A stretch of 64,000 nt of DNA, from positions 1,906,385 through 1,970,384 of the forward strand of contig NZ_CP072392.1 in assembly GCF_017742835.1 (NCBI RefSeq), read 5' to 3'. The notes beneath the pieces were generated by a model, which was not told the origin of the DNA, did no database searches, and saw nothing but the letters and a program-made list of their open reading frames with translations. Shown piece after piece: positions 7,512 through 17,281 of this stretch; the stretch's first letter is position 1, and each line of letters opens with the position of its first letter. The DNA is from Aquabacter sp. L1I39. Lineage in GTDB: Bacteria; Pseudomonadota; Alphaproteobacteria; Rhizobiales; Xanthobacteraceae. A program made the translations under genes and the position numbers.

Positions 7512-8576
7512 ATGACGCAGTATCGCATCGCCGCCATCCCCGGAGACGGCATCGGCAAGGAAGTGGTGCCGGAGGGAATCAAGGTTCTGGATGCTGTGGG
7601 CCGGCGCTTCGGCCTCTCCTTCACCTGGGATCAGTTTGACTGGAGCTGTGAATATTATGCCCGCCACGGCCGCATGATGCCGGAGGATGGGCTCGACCAG
7701 ATCAAGGGCCATGATGCCATTTATCTCGGCGCGGTCGGCTTTCCCGGCGTGCCCGACCATGTGTCCCTGTGGGGCCTGCTCATCCCCATCCGCCGCCAGT
7801 TCCGCCAATATGTGGCGCTGCGCCCCGTGCGCCTGTTGCGCGGCATGACCAGCCCGCTGGCCGGCCGCACCGCCGCCGACATCGACTTCTTCGTGGTGCG
7901 CGAGAACAATGAGGGCGAATATTCGGAAGTGGGCGGGCGCATGTTCCGCGGCACGGCCGAGGAGATGGCGATGCAGGAATCCATCTTCACCCGCAAGGGC
8001 ACCGACGCCATCCTGCGCTATGCCTTCGAGCTGGCCCGCACGCGGCCCAAGAAGCACGTGACCTCGGCCACCAAGTCCAACGGCATCGTCCACACCATGC
8101 CGTTCTGGGACGAGCGCTTCGCGGCCATGAAGGCTGAATATCCCGACATCCGGGCGGACCAGTATCACATCGACATCCTGGCGGCCCATTTCGTGATGAA
8201 CCCGGATCGCTTCGACGTGGTGGTGGGCTCCAACCTGTTCGGCGACATCCTCTCCGACCTCGGCCCGGCGGTGGCCGGTTCCATCGGCATCGCGCCGGCG
8301 GGCAACATCAATCCGGAGCGCGACTTCCCCTCCATGTTCGAGCCGGTGCACGGCTCGGCCCCCGACATTGCCGGACAGGGCATCGCCAATCCCATCGGCC
8401 AGATCTGGTCGGGGGCCATGATGCTGGAGCATCTGGGCCACAAGGACGCGGCGGACGCGGTGGTGGAGGCCATCGAGACCGTGCTGGCCGACCCCGCCGG
8501 CCGCACCCGGGACCTGGGCGGCACCGCCACCACGGTGGAATGCGGCACCGCCATCGCTGAGGCGGTGGCCGGCTGA
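7512..8576 (+). CDS. ttuC: tartrate dehydrogenase/decarboxylase / D-malate dehydrogenase
   Basis: 354-residue NAD-dependent beta-decarboxylating dehydrogenase of the isopropylmalate/isocitrate superfamily. The N-terminus IAAIPGDGIGKEVVPEG is the superfamily signature. YLGAVGFPGVPDHVSLWGLL followed by the arginines of RRQFRQYVALRPVR is typical of the tartrate/D-malate group rather than LeuB. The metal-binding segment is SNLFGDILSDLGPAVAGSIG, and EPVHGSAPDIAGQG follows. Activities known in the family are D-malate to pyruvate and L-tartrate to oxaloglycolate. It is monocistronic, divergent from a LysR regulator and followed by a hairpin. Confidence 0.9.
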   Translation: MTQYRIAAIPGDGIGKEVVPEGIKVLDAVGRRFGLSFTWDQFDWSCEYYARHGRMMPEDGLDQIKGHDAIYLGAVGFPGVPDHVSLWGLLIPIRRQFRQYVALRPVRLLRGMTSPLAGRTAADIDFFVVRENNEGEYSEVGGRMFRGTAEEMAMQESIFTRKGTDAILRYAFELARTRPKKHVTSATKSNGIVHTMPFWDERFAAMKAEYPDIRADQYHIDILAAHFVMNPDRFDVVVGSNLFGDILSDLGPAVAGSIGIAPAGNINPERDFPSMFEPVHGSAPDIAGQGIANPIGQIWSGAMMLEHLGHKDAADAVVEAIETVLADPAGRTRDLGGTATTVECGTAIAEAVAG

Positions 8577-8583
8577 GGCGCGC

Positions 8584-8603
8584 GGCCGGGCGTCCGCCCG
8601 GCC
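8584..8603 (+). terminator. hairpin after tartrate dehydrogenase
   Basis: GGCCGGGC-GTCC-GCCCGGCC forms an 8-bp G+C stem seven bases after the stop codon and is followed by TGCCCTTTG. It is the likely transcript end for the dehydrogenase gene. The U-tract is short, so Rho may contribute. Confidence 0.5.
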
Positions 8604-8703
8604 TGCCCTTTGACGCCACGCCCGTTCAGGGCCACAAGGCGATCGCGGCGCCACCCCTCGCGGAGGGAGCGCCGCGCCGTAGGGATCGAACGGGACCGCC
8701 GCC

Positions 8704-9555
8704 ATGATCGTGACCCGCCTCATTGGCGGCCTGGGCAACCAGATGTTCCAATATGCCGCCGGCCGGGCCCTCGCCCTGCGCCTCGGCACCGAGCTGCGCA
8801 TCGACCGGGGCGCGTTCGCCACCTATGACGTACGCCCCTATGCGCTCGGCCCCATGGCCTTGCGCGCGCCGGACGCGCAGCCCGCCGACATTCCCCCGAG
8901 CCGGCCTCCCTCTTTCCTCAAGCGCCTGCTGCGGCCGCGCCCCCACACCCATCTGGTGAAGGAGGCCTCGCTGCGGTTCGATCCGGCGGTGTTCGGGGCG
9001 GCGGATGGGGCCTATCTGGACGGCTATTGGCAGTCCGAGCGCTATTTCGCCGACGCGCGGGACGTTATCCGCGCCGACTTCACCGTCGCCACCCCGCCCG
9101 ATGCGGCCAATGCCGCCATCCTCGCCCAAGCGGCGGGGGAGGGCAGCGTCTCCGTGCATGTGCGGCGGGGTGATTATGTGAGCAACCCGGACGCCCAAGC
9201 GGTGCACGGCACCTGCACGCCGGACTATTATCGGCAGGCGGCGGAGCTTCTCGCGGCGCGGGTGGGGACGGGGCTCACCGCCTTCGTCTTCTCCGACGAC
9301 CATGACTGGGCGCGGGCGAACATCCGCTTGCCCTTCCCGACCGTGCATGTGGACTTCAATGACGGCGACCATCCCCATGAGGACCTGCGCCTCATGAGCG
9401 CCTGCCGGCATCACATCATCGCCAATTCCACCTTAAGCTGGTGGGGCGCATGGCTTGATGCGCGGGACGGCCTTGTCATCGCGCCCAGCCGCTGGTTCGC
9501 CGCCGCCCATATGGACGCCACCGACATCGTGCCGGAGCGCTGGCTCAGGGTCTGA
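8704..9555 (+). CDS. alpha-1,2-fucosyltransferase family (GT11) glycosyltransferase
   Basis: 283 residues with the GT11 hallmarks. The N-terminal motif is RLIGGLGNQMFQYAAGRALA, the nucleotide-sugar motif is VSVHVRRGDYV (HxRRxDY, near residue 155), and near the C-terminus is IIANSTLSWWGAWL. It should transfer fucose, or possibly another GDP-activated deoxysugar, to a surface glycan in the cytoplasm. Its last 11 bp overlap the end of the convergent family-2 glycosyltransferase gene. The donor and acceptor cannot be read from sequence. Confidence 0.9.
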   Translation: MIVTRLIGGLGNQMFQYAAGRALALRLGTELRIDRGAFATYDVRPYALGPMALRAPDAQPADIPPSRPPSFLKRLLRPRPHTHLVKEASLRFDPAVFGAADGAYLDGYWQSERYFADARDVIRADFTVATPPDAANAAILAQAAGEGSVSVHVRRGDYVSNPDAQAVHGTCTPDYYRQAAELLAARVGTGLTAFVFSDDHDWARANIRLPFPTVHVDFNDGDHPHEDLRLMSACRHHIIANSTLSWWGAWLDARDGLVIAPSRWFAAAHMDATDIVPERWLRV

Positions 9556-10579
9556 CCCGGCGCGGGAACAGGGCTTCGCGCACCGGCCGCCACGCCTCGC
9601 GCAGGGGCGAGGGCACGTAGTCCGCCAGCGTCTTGTGCTCGCCGCGCGGGGGATGGGCGAACAGGTGCCGGAAATAGGGCTTCAGCGGCGGCGGCACTTC
9701 CGCCTGCCGCTCCAGATGCTTCAGCGTGCGCATGCGCAGCCCCCGCAAGGTGCGCCACCAGAAGACGGCCACGTCGGGATCGTCGTGCAACTGGTCGAAC
9801 GCCTTCTCGAACATGAGCAGTCCCTCGCGCATGCGCAGCAGGCCATCCTCGCGCACCTGCTCCGTCACCTGGTGGGCAACGCCCGTGGGGGTGATGATGA
9901 GCGGCTCGTCCGTGAAGGCGATGCGCGGCTTCTGGCGCAAGGCGCGCATGTAGAAGTCCACGTCCACATACCATTTCATGCGGGGATCGAAATCGAGCCC
10001 CAGCGCGCGGCGATAGATGGTGGCGCTCGGCGCGCCGATCACGTTGCCGAGGAGCAGGCGCTCGGGCCGGCGCCGCAGGTCCTCCAGCTGGGCGGGATCC
10101 GCGCGATGGACCCAGGTGCGATCATTGACCATATCCTCCACCTGGCTGGCGGAAAAACCCATCAGGCAGTCGGGATTGTCCTCCATGAGCGCCACGAAAC
10201 GGCCGAGCGCGCCCGGGTGGGCGAAGCGATCGTCGTGATGCAGGATCTTGATGAGCGGGGCGTGGGACTGGCGGATGGCCTCGTCCCAGTTCATGGGCGA
10301 GCCGAGGGGGTGGGAATTGCGGAAGTAGCGCAGCCGGCCGCCGAAATCATAGGTGTGGACCAACTCCTCCACCGCCCCATCGGGCGAATCATCGGTGATG
10401 ACCACCTCATAGTCCGTGAAGCGCTGCTCGACGACCGAATCGAGCGCCAGCTCCAGGAATTCGACCTGCCTGTAGGCCGGAATGCAGATCGAAACGGCGG
10501 GCAAGGCTAAGCCTCTGCGTCGTGAAGGGGGGCGTATTGAAACGTCCGTTCCGCGCGGGATCAAGAGCAGCGCGCGCAT
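9545..10579 (-). CDS. family 2 glycosyltransferase
   Basis: 344 residues with the GT-A opening VSICIPAYRQVEFLELALDS, then DYEVVITDDSPDG (first Asp pair) and a DVDFYMRAL motif around residue 145 that carries the metal-binding DxD. About 30 basic residues precede the core, so the true start may be a little downstream of 10579. It is convergent and overlapping by 11 bp with the GT11 gene, and divergent from a methyltransferase gene. It probably helps build an O-antigen, exopolysaccharide or glycosylated surface structure. Confidence 0.88.
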   Translation of the reverse strand: MRALLLIPRGTDVSIRPPSRRRGLALPAVSICIPAYRQVEFLELALDSVVEQRFTDYEVVITDDSPDGAVEELVHTYDFGGRLRYFRNSHPLGSPMNWDEAIRQSHAPLIKILHHDDRFAHPGALGRFVALMEDNPDCLMGFSASQVEDMVNDRTWVHRADPAQLEDLRRRPERLLLGNVIGAPSATIYRRALGLDFDPRMKWYVDVDFYMRALRQKPRIAFTDEPLIITPTGVAHQVTEQVREDGLLRMREGLLMFEKAFDQLHDDPDVAVFWWRTLRGLRMRTLKHLERQAEVPPPLKPYFRHLFAHPPRGEHKTLADYVPSPLREAWRPVREALFPRRVRP

Positions 10580-10645
10580 GGCGTCTTTCCAGCCGCCGCC
10601 CTTTTGCCTATGGCTGGGCGGAAACAGCGGGAAACAGGTCGGATC

Positions 10646-11497
10646 ATGACGGGCGCGATGGACGGCGGATCAAGGGGCGGCGGCCATCTGTTTCAGCGCC
10701 CCGAGGCGAGCTATGTGGTGCCGGACAGTGTCATCGACGCCGTCCTGGCCGATCGCGCGCAGCCGCTGGCCTGGATGGCCTCCCTCGTGCCGGACGGCGC
10801 GCAGGTGCTCGACGTGGGCGCCGGCAATGGCAATCTGGCGCGCACCTTGCTGCGCGCCGGGCGGCAGGTGACCATCGATGCCATCGAGCCCAATGCCTTC
10901 GCGGCGGACCTGGCGCGTCCCTTCTATCGCACTGTGCACACCGCCTTTGCGCAGGACCTGATCGCGCAGGGGAGCCTGCCCGCCTATGACGCGATCACCA
11001 TCGCCGACGTGATCGAGCATGTGAGCGATCCCTATGCCTTCCTCGCCACCCTCGATCCGCTGGTGCGCGGGGGCGCCACCGTCTTTCTGTCGGTGCCCAA
11101 TATCGGCTTCGGCGCCGCCCGCCTAGCGCTGCTGAACGGGGCGTTCGACTATGTGGATTCCGGCCTGCTGGAGCGCACCCATCTGCGCTTCATCACGCTG
11201 AAGACGGCTCTGGCCGTGTTCGACGCGCTGGGCTGGGCGGTGGAGCGGGTGATCCGTCTCCAGCGCAGTTTTGCCCGGGTGGAGTTCGACCGCGCGGCGC
11301 TGAAGGCCCCGCCAAGGGTGCTGCGCCGTCTCGCCTTCGACGAGGAGGCGCGCACCTACCAGCATCTCTTCGTGCTGCGGGCCGGCCCCGCGACAACGCC
11401 CATCCGCTTCGAGAGCGCCGGGGCGAGCGCGCGGGACGTGCTCAGGGATCTGCGCCTCGAAGGTCCCCGGGGCTGGCTGAAGGGCCTGATCGGCTGA
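10646..11497 (+). CDS. class I SAM-dependent methyltransferase
   Basis: 283 residues from ATG 10646; an in-frame ATG at 10604 is an alternative, and neither has a strong ribosome site. SAM-binding motif I is VLDVGAGNGNLA (about residue 53), the acidic motif is IDAIEPN, and ITIADVIEHVSDP matches the methyltransferase-11/23 class. The C-terminal half, with FDYVDSGLLERTHLRFIT, is typical of methyltransferases found in glycan gene clusters. It lies beside two glycosyltransferase genes, so a sugar or glycan O-methylation role is a reasonable inference. The substrate is unknown. Confidence 0.85.
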   Translation: MTGAMDGGSRGGGHLFQRPEASYVVPDSVIDAVLADRAQPLAWMASLVPDGAQVLDVGAGNGNLARTLLRAGRQVTIDAIEPNAFAADLARPFYRTVHTAFAQDLIAQGSLPAYDAITIADVIEHVSDPYAFLATLDPLVRGGATVFLSVPNIGFGAARLALLNGAFDYVDSGLLERTHLRFITLKTALAVFDALGWAVERVIRLQRSFARVEFDRAALKAPPRVLRRLAFDEEARTYQHLFVLRAGPATTPIRFESAGASARDVLRDLRLEGPRGWLKGLIG

Positions 11498-11506
11498 CGC
11501 GTCGCG

Positions 11507-12433
11507 TCAGGCAAGGAAATCCAGCAGGGCCGCCAGGGTCTCGTCCGGCCGTTCCTCCTGGAGGAGATGGCCGCACTCCAGAGGTCCGCCGCGCACGTCC
11601 TCCGCCTTCTCCCGCCAGGTGGCCAGCACATCATAAAGCTCGCCCACCACGCCCTTGGCGCCCCATAGGGCCAGCAGCGGAGCGGTGATCCGCCGATCCC
11701 CGTCTTCCGCGTCATGGGCGAGGTCGATGCCGGCGGCGGCGCGATAATCCTCGCAGATGGCGTGGCGGGATGCGGGGTCCAGATAGCAGCGCAGATATTC
11801 AGCGAAGGCGGCGGGCTCGGTGGCCCCGGGCGTGCGGGTCTGACCGGCCAGATGCCGGGTAAGGAAATATTCCGGGTCCGCCGCGATCAGGCGCTCGGGC
11901 AAGGGCGCGGGCTGGATCAGGAAGAACCACCAGAAATAGCGCGTCGCGAAAGCCTTGTCGGTGCGCGCATACATGGTGGCGGTGGGCGCGATGTCCATGA
12001 CGCAGATCTTGTCCACCGCCTGCGGCCAGTCGAGCGCCATGCGGTGGGCCACCCGTCCGCCCCGGTCATGCCCCACCACCGCGAACCGCTCGAAACCCAG
12101 CGCTGCCATCAGGCGCACCTGATCCCGTGCCATCTCGCGCTTGGAATAGGCCACATGGTCCGGCCCGCCCTCGGGCTTGGAACTGTCGCCATAGCCGCGC
12201 AAATCGGGCGCGATCACGGTGAAACGGCGGGACAGGCGGGGCGCGATCTTGCGCCAGGTGATGTGCGTCTGGGGATGGCCGTGGATGAGCAGCAGCGGCG
12301 GTCCTTCGCCGGCGCTCGCCACACGCAGGTCGAGGCCGGGCTCAAGCGCCACATGGCGCAGGCGGAACCCGTCCATGAGGGGCGCGGGGCCGAGATCGAC
12401 GATCCGCGCCTCGTGCATACCTGTCTGTGTCAC
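11507..12433 (-). CDS. alpha/beta hydrolase, haloacetate dehalogenase-like
   Basis: 308 residues from GTG 12433, selected for the GGGAGG five to six bases upstream; ATG 12418 is an alternative. It is an alpha/beta hydrolase with the oxyanion motif HGHPQTHITW and GHDRGGR, whose Asp123 is the nucleophile of fluoroacetate/haloacetate dehalogenases. The final His is in CGHLLQEE. The two Arg residues after the nucleophile, used for carboxylate binding, are kept. From my memory of the Rhodopseudomonas enzyme, the halide-pocket His of its YHW motif is Phe here (RYFWW) while the neighbouring Trp remains. That may shift preference away from fluoride, or make it an epoxide hydrolase-like enzyme. Confidence 0.8.
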   Translation of the reverse strand: MTQTGMHEARIVDLGPAPLMDGFRLRHVALEPGLDLRVASAGEGPPLLLIHGHPQTHITWRKIAPRLSRRFTVIAPDLRGYGDSSKPEGGPDHVAYSKREMARDQVRLMAALGFERFAVVGHDRGGRVAHRMALDWPQAVDKICVMDIAPTATMYARTDKAFATRYFWWFFLIQPAPLPERLIAADPEYFLTRHLAGQTRTPGATEPAAFAEYLRCYLDPASRHAICEDYRAAAGIDLAHDAEDGDRRITAPLLALWGAKGVVGELYDVLATWREKAEDVRGGPLECGHLLQEERPDETLAALLDFLA

Positions 12434-12546
12434 TGGGGCCTCCCGCTTCGAGCCGTTCGGGTGCCCTTTGCCGGGCGGGGGGAGACTGCCATGGCCCGGC
12501 CGCCCCGTCCCATGCCATTGCGGCATCAAATGATTGCCGGAAACGA

Positions 12547-12579
12547 AAGCGGCGCCGGTGGAGGCCACCGGCGCCGCTT
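12547..12579 (-). terminator. terminator of the first HAAT transporter operon
   Basis: A perfect 15-bp inverted repeat with a 3-base loop starts AAGCGGCGCCGG on either strand. On the minus strand it is followed by TCGTTTCC. It lies 19 bp after the livM-type stop codon and is the strongest terminator-like hairpin in the window. Confidence 0.8.
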
Positions 12580-12597
12580 GCAGGAAGGATGAACCCG

Positions 12598-13581
12598 TCA
12601 GTGGCTCTCGGGCGCCTTCTTGGACTTCAGGAGGGCGATCGCCTCGCCCACGAAGCCGCGGCGGAAGAGCGACACCACGATCACGAAGATGACACCCTGG
12701 ATCACCAGCACCCATTCGCCGAAGCCGGCGAGATAGTTCTGCATGGTGACGATGACGGCGGCGCCCACGAAAGGACCGAGAACGGTGCCCATGCCACCCA
12801 CCAGCGTCATCAGGATCACTTCGCCCGACATGTGCCAGGACACGTCGGTGAGAGAGGCGAGCTGGAACACGATGGACTTGGTGGAGCCGGCCAGCCCCGC
12901 GAGCGCGGCGGAGAGCACGAAGGCGAGCAGCTTATACTGGTTCACCCGGTAGCCCAGCGAGATGGCGCGGGGCTCGTTCTCGCGGATGGCCTTGAGCACC
13001 TGACCGAAGGGCGAGTGGATGGTGCGGTAGATGATGGCGAAGCCGATCACGAAGATCGCCAGGACCACATAATAGAGGTTCAGGTCCTTGGTGATGTCGA
13101 TGAAGCCGAACATCATCCGGCGCGGCACCGCCTGCAGGCCGTCCTCGCCACCGGTGAAGGGAGCCTGGAGGCAGAAGAAGAAGAACATCTGCGACAAAGC
13201 CAGCGTCACCATGGCGAAGTAGATGCCCTGGCGGCGGATGGCGAGCAGGCCGGTGATGAGGCCGAGCAGGGCAGCGGACGCGACGCCCGCCAGGATGCCC
13301 AGCTCGGGCGAGAAGCCCATGATCTTCACCGCATGGGCGCAGATATAGGCTGACCCGCCAAAGAACATGGCGTGGCCGAACGAGAGCAGGCCCACATATC
13401 CCAGCAGCAGGTTGAAGGCGCACGCGAACAGCGCGAAGCACAGCACCTTCATCAGGAAGACGGGATAGACCAGGAACGGCGCCACCAGCAGCGCGGCAAG
13501 CGCGACGCCCACCAGGATGGTGCGGGTGGCGTGCGAGGTGGTGCCTTCGGCCGAGGCGAGGTTGGAGGAGGCGGAGGTCAT
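12598..13581 (-). CDS. LivM-type branched-chain amino-acid-family ABC transporter permease
   Basis: 327-residue inner-membrane protein with many hydrophobic segments. The LivM signature region is FNLLLGYVGLLSFGHAMFFG near residue 60, and the ATPase-contact loop is around AIRENEPRAISLGYRV. GAGGAAAG precedes the ATG at 13581. It is the last gene of the leftward operon livG-livF-binding protein-livH-livM and lies 7 bp after livH. It forms the translocation channel with the LivH-type protein. The ligand of this hydrophobic amino-acid transporter-type system is not evident. Confidence 0.92.
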   Translation of the reverse strand: MTSASSNLASAEGTTSHATRTILVGVALAALLVAPFLVYPVFLMKVLCFALFACAFNLLLGYVGLLSFGHAMFFGGSAYICAHAVKIMGFSPELGILAGVASAALLGLITGLLAIRRQGIYFAMVTLALSQMFFFFCLQAPFTGGEDGLQAVPRRMMFGFIDITKDLNLYYVVLAIFVIGFAIIYRTIHSPFGQVLKAIRENEPRAISLGYRVNQYKLLAFVLSAALAGLAGSTKSIVFQLASLTDVSWHMSGEVILMTLVGGMGTVLGPFVGAAVIVTMQNYLAGFGEWVLVIQGVIFVIVVSLFRRGFVGEAIALLKSKKAPESH

Positions 13582-13588
13582 TCTTTCC

Positions 13589-14470
13589 TCACTTCGCGGT
13601 GCCGAACAGCCCTGCGGGCTTGATCATGAGAACAATGGCCATGATGACGAAGATCACGGTGGAGGAGGCTTCCGGGTAGAAGACCTTGGTGAGGCCCTCG
13701 ATCACGCCGAGGCCGAAGCCGGTGATGATGGCGCCCGCAATGGAGCCCATGCCGCCGATCACCACCACCGCGAACACCACGATGATGAGGTTGGAGCCCA
13801 TGGTGGGGCTCACCTGATAGGCCGGGGCAGCGAGCACGCCTGCGAGCGCGGCCAGGCCGACGCCGAAGCCGTAGGTGAGCGTGATCATGCGCGGCACGTC
13901 GATGCCGAAGGCCTGCACCAGTTCCGGCCGCTCGGTGGCGGCACGCAGATAGGAGCCGAGCTTGGTGCGCTCGATCATGAACCAGGTGGCGAAGCACACC
14001 ACCAGGGAGGCCACCACCACGAAGCCGCGATAATTGGGCAGGAACATGAAGCCGAGATTGGTGCCGCCCGGCAGGGGATTGTCATAAGGCAGGCCCGACG
14101 AGCCGTACTGCCGGCGGAACAGGCCCTCGATGATGAGGGCGAGGCCGAAGGTCAGCAGCAGGCCGTAGAGATGGTCGAGATGATAGAGCCGCCGCAGCAG
14201 GGTGCGCTCGATGATCATGCCGACGATGGCGACCACGATGGGCGAGAGCACCAGCGCGCCCCAGAAGGGAATGCCGGCATAGTTCAGCAGCATCCAGGCG
14301 CCGAAGGCACCCATCATGTACTGCGCGCCATGCGTGAAGTTGATGACGTTCAGCAGGCCGAAGATCACCGCGAGCCCGAGGCTCAGCATGGCATAGAACG
14401 CGCCGTTGATCAGGCCGAGCAGAAGCTGGCCGAAAAGCGCCTGTGGGGCGACGCCGAGAAGCTCGAACAT
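13589..14470 (-). CDS. LivH-type branched-chain amino-acid-family ABC transporter permease
   Basis: 293 residues, mostly membrane segments. It starts with the LivH-type segment LLGLINGAFYAMLSLGLAVI and the hallmark LNVINFTHGAQYMMGAF, and near the end has VVIGGMGSIAGAIITGFGLGV. It pairs with the LivM-type permease 7 bp downstream. An 11-bp hairpin lies between the preceding binding-protein gene and this gene, probably lowering permease expression relative to the binding protein. The substrate class is inferred only from family. Confidence 0.92.
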   Translation of the reverse strand: MFELLGVAPQALFGQLLLGLINGAFYAMLSLGLAVIFGLLNVINFTHGAQYMMGAFGAWMLLNYAGIPFWGALVLSPIVVAIVGMIIERTLLRRLYHLDHLYGLLLTFGLALIIEGLFRRQYGSSGLPYDNPLPGGTNLGFMFLPNYRGFVVVASLVVCFATWFMIERTKLGSYLRAATERPELVQAFGIDVPRMITLTYGFGVGLAALAGVLAAPAYQVSPTMGSNLIIVVFAVVVIGGMGSIAGAIITGFGLGVIEGLTKVFYPEASSTVIFVIMAIVLMIKPAGLFGTAK

Positions 14471-14494
14471 GGAGATGTCTCTGTCAAATGGCAG

Positions 14495-14519
14495 GCGGGC
14501 CGGCGTGACGCCGGCCCGC
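14495..14519 (-). terminator. intra-operon hairpin after binding-protein gene
   Basis: GCGGGCCGGCG-TGA-CGCCGGCCCGC is a perfect 11-bp stem 11 bp after the binding-protein stop and 24 bp before the LivH-type start. There is no strong U-tract, so it is better read as a partial terminator or mRNA-stabilising 3' end than as a full stop. Confidence 0.6.
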
Positions 14520-14530
14520 GGTTCGGCTGA

Positions 14531-15742
14531 TCAGGTCTTCTTGACCAGCGGGCAATCGCCCTGGTCGAGCGGACGGAAGGCCTCGTTGGCGGGGATGGTC
14601 GCCTTGAGGCTGTAATAGTCGTACGGGCCCTTGGACTCGGACGGCTTCTTGACCTCGAAGAGGTACATGGGGTGGATCTGGCGGCCGTCGGCGCGGATTT
14701 CGCCCTTGCCGAACAGCTTGTCGTCGGTGGGCATCTTCTTCATCTCAGCCACGACCGCGGTGCCGTCCTTGGCCGACTTCAGAGCCGCGACGGCCTTCAG
14801 ATAATGCAGCACGCCCGAATAGACGCCGGCCTGCACCATGGTCGGGTACTTGCCACCGTTGGCGGCCGCGAAGTCCTTGGTGAAGGCGCGGTTCGCGTCG
14901 GTCATGTCCCAATACCAGGCGGAGGTCAGGTTCAGGCCCTGCGCCGTCTTGAGGCCGATGGAGTGCACGTCGGTGAGGAAGATCAGCAGGCCGGCGAGCT
15001 TCTGGCCGCCGGAGACGATGCCGTATTCCGCCGACTGCTTGATGGAGTTGATGGTGTCGCCGCCGGCATTGGCGAGGCCGATGATCTTGGCCTTGGAGCC
15101 CTGCGCCTGCAGCAGGAAGGACGAGAAGTCGGAGGTGTTCAGCGGCACGCGCACCGAGCCGACCACCTTGCCGCCATTGGCCTTCACAACTTCGGACGTG
15201 TCACGCTCAAGGGCGTGGCCGAAGGCATAGTCCGCGGTGAGGAAGAACCAGCTGTCGCCGCCATTCTTGGTCACGGCCTTGCCGGTGCCGTTGGCGAGCG
15301 CCCAGGTGTCATAGGTCCAGTGCACGGTGTTGGGCGTGCAGGCCTTGCCGGTGAGGTCCGAGGTGGCCGCGCCGGAATTGATGAAGACCTTGTTCTTTTC
15401 CTTGGTCACGGTGTTGACCGCGAGGGCGACGCCAGAATTCGGCACGTCGACGATCGCGTCCACGCCTTCCACGTCGAACCACTGGCGGGCGATGGAGGTG
15501 CCCACGTCGGCCTTGTTCTGGTGGTCGGCTCCGACCACTTCGACCTGGAGGTCCTTATTGGTGGCGGCGAAGTCCTCGACCGCCTTCTTGGCGGCCCAGA
15601 CCGAACCCGTACCGCCGAGGTCGGCATAGAGGCCCGACTGGTCGTTGAGGACGCCGATCTTGACCTTGACCGGGGTCTGGGCGCTGGCGGCGCTGACAGC
15701 GAACACGCTGGCGGCCGCCATGAAAATGGCTGCGAGACGCAT
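14531..15742 (-). CDS. HAAT-family ABC transporter periplasmic binding protein (first system)
   Basis: 403 residues from ATG 15742, preceded by GGAGGAAAC; longer in-frame readings lack such a site. The signal peptide is MRLAAIFMAAASVFAVSAAS with cleavage after ASA, and the mature protein begins QTPVKVKIGVLNDQSGLYAD, typical of the periplasmic-binding-protein type I fold of LivJ-like receptors. Family members bind amino acids, amides, urea, aromatic acids or short fatty acids. Nothing visible here decides among these. Confidence 0.9.
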   Translation of the reverse strand: MRLAAIFMAAASVFAVSAASAQTPVKVKIGVLNDQSGLYADLGGTGSVWAAKKAVEDFAATNKDLQVEVVGADHQNKADVGTSIARQWFDVEGVDAIVDVPNSGVALAVNTVTKEKNKVFINSGAATSDLTGKACTPNTVHWTYDTWALANGTGKAVTKNGGDSWFFLTADYAFGHALERDTSEVVKANGGKVVGSVRVPLNTSDFSSFLLQAQGSKAKIIGLANAGGDTINSIKQSAEYGIVSGGQKLAGLLIFLTDVHSIGLKTAQGLNLTSAWYWDMTDANRAFTKDFAAANGGKYPTMVQAGVYSGVLHYLKAVAALKSAKDGTAVVAEMKKMPTDDKLFGKGEIRADGRQIHPMYLFEVKKPSESKGPYDYYSLKATIPANEAFRPLDQGDCPLVKKT

Positions 15743-15792
15743 TGTTTCCTCCTGCCGGCAAATGCCGGCCGCGATGTCGAGATACTCTCGGT

Positions 15793-16506
<714 letters not shown>

Positions 16507-16507
16507 C

Positions 16508-17281
16508 TCAGTGCACTCCGTGCCCGGTGCCCATATAGGCCTCGACGACCTGCGGGTTCTTCGACACCTCGGAATAGGGACCCTCGGTGAGGATCTCGCC
16601 GCGGGCGAGCACCGTGATCTGGTCCGACAGGTTGGCGACCACCGAAAGGTTGTGCTCCACCATCAGGATGGTGCGGTTTTCCGACACGCGCTTGATGAGG
16701 TCGGCCGTGCGGGCGATGTCCTCGCGGCCCATGCCCGAGGTGGGCTCGTCCAGCAGCAGCATCTCCGGGTCGAGCGCCAGCGTGGTGGCGATCTCCAGGG
16801 CGCGCTTGCGGCCATAGGGCAGTTCCACCGCCAGATGCCGGGCATAGGTGGTCAGGTCCACTTCCTTCAGAAGCTCCATCGCCCGGTCATTGAGCGCGTC
16901 GAGGGAGGTTTCCGACTTCCAGAAATGGAACGACGTGCCGAGCGCGCGCTGCAGGGCCACCCGCACATTTTCCAGCACCGTCAGATGGCCGAATGTGGCC
17001 GAAATCTGGAACGAGCGCACCATGCCGAGCCGCGCCACGTCCGCGGGCCGCGTGCTGGTGATGTCGCGCCCATTGAGGCGGATCGAGCCGCGCGTCGGCT
17101 CCAAGAATTTGGTGATCAGGTTGAAACAGGTGGTCTTGCCCGCCCCGTTCGGCCCGATGAGGGCATGAATCGTGTGGCGCCGGATCCGCAGGTCAACATT
17201 CTTGACCGCAGCGAATCCCTTGAATTCCTTGGTGAGACCCTTTGCCTCAACGATGTAGGGCACGTCTGAGACGCTGACCAT
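16508..17281 (-). CDS. LivG-type ABC transporter ATP-binding protein (first system)
   Basis: 257 residues from ATG 17281, with GGAAG just upstream; an in-frame start at 17350 would add 23 residues of atypical sequence. Walker A is GPNGAGKTT. The family-typical segment LGMVRSFQISATFGHLTVLENV is present, and Walker B is MLLLDEPTSGMG. The signature region is altered: where LSxG is expected the protein reads VELPYGRKRALEIA, as in many LivG subfamily members. It is the first gene of the five-gene operon. Confidence 0.9.
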   Translation of the reverse strand: MVSVSDVPYIVEAKGLTKEFKGFAAVKNVDLRIRRHTIHALIGPNGAGKTTCFNLITKFLEPTRGSIRLNGRDITSTRPADVARLGMVRSFQISATFGHLTVLENVRVALQRALGTSFHFWKSETSLDALNDRAMELLKEVDLTTYARHLAVELPYGRKRALEIATTLALDPEMLLLDEPTSGMGREDIARTADLIKRVSENRTILMVEHNLSVVANLSDQITVLARGEILTEGPYSEVSKNPQVVEAYMGTGHGVH

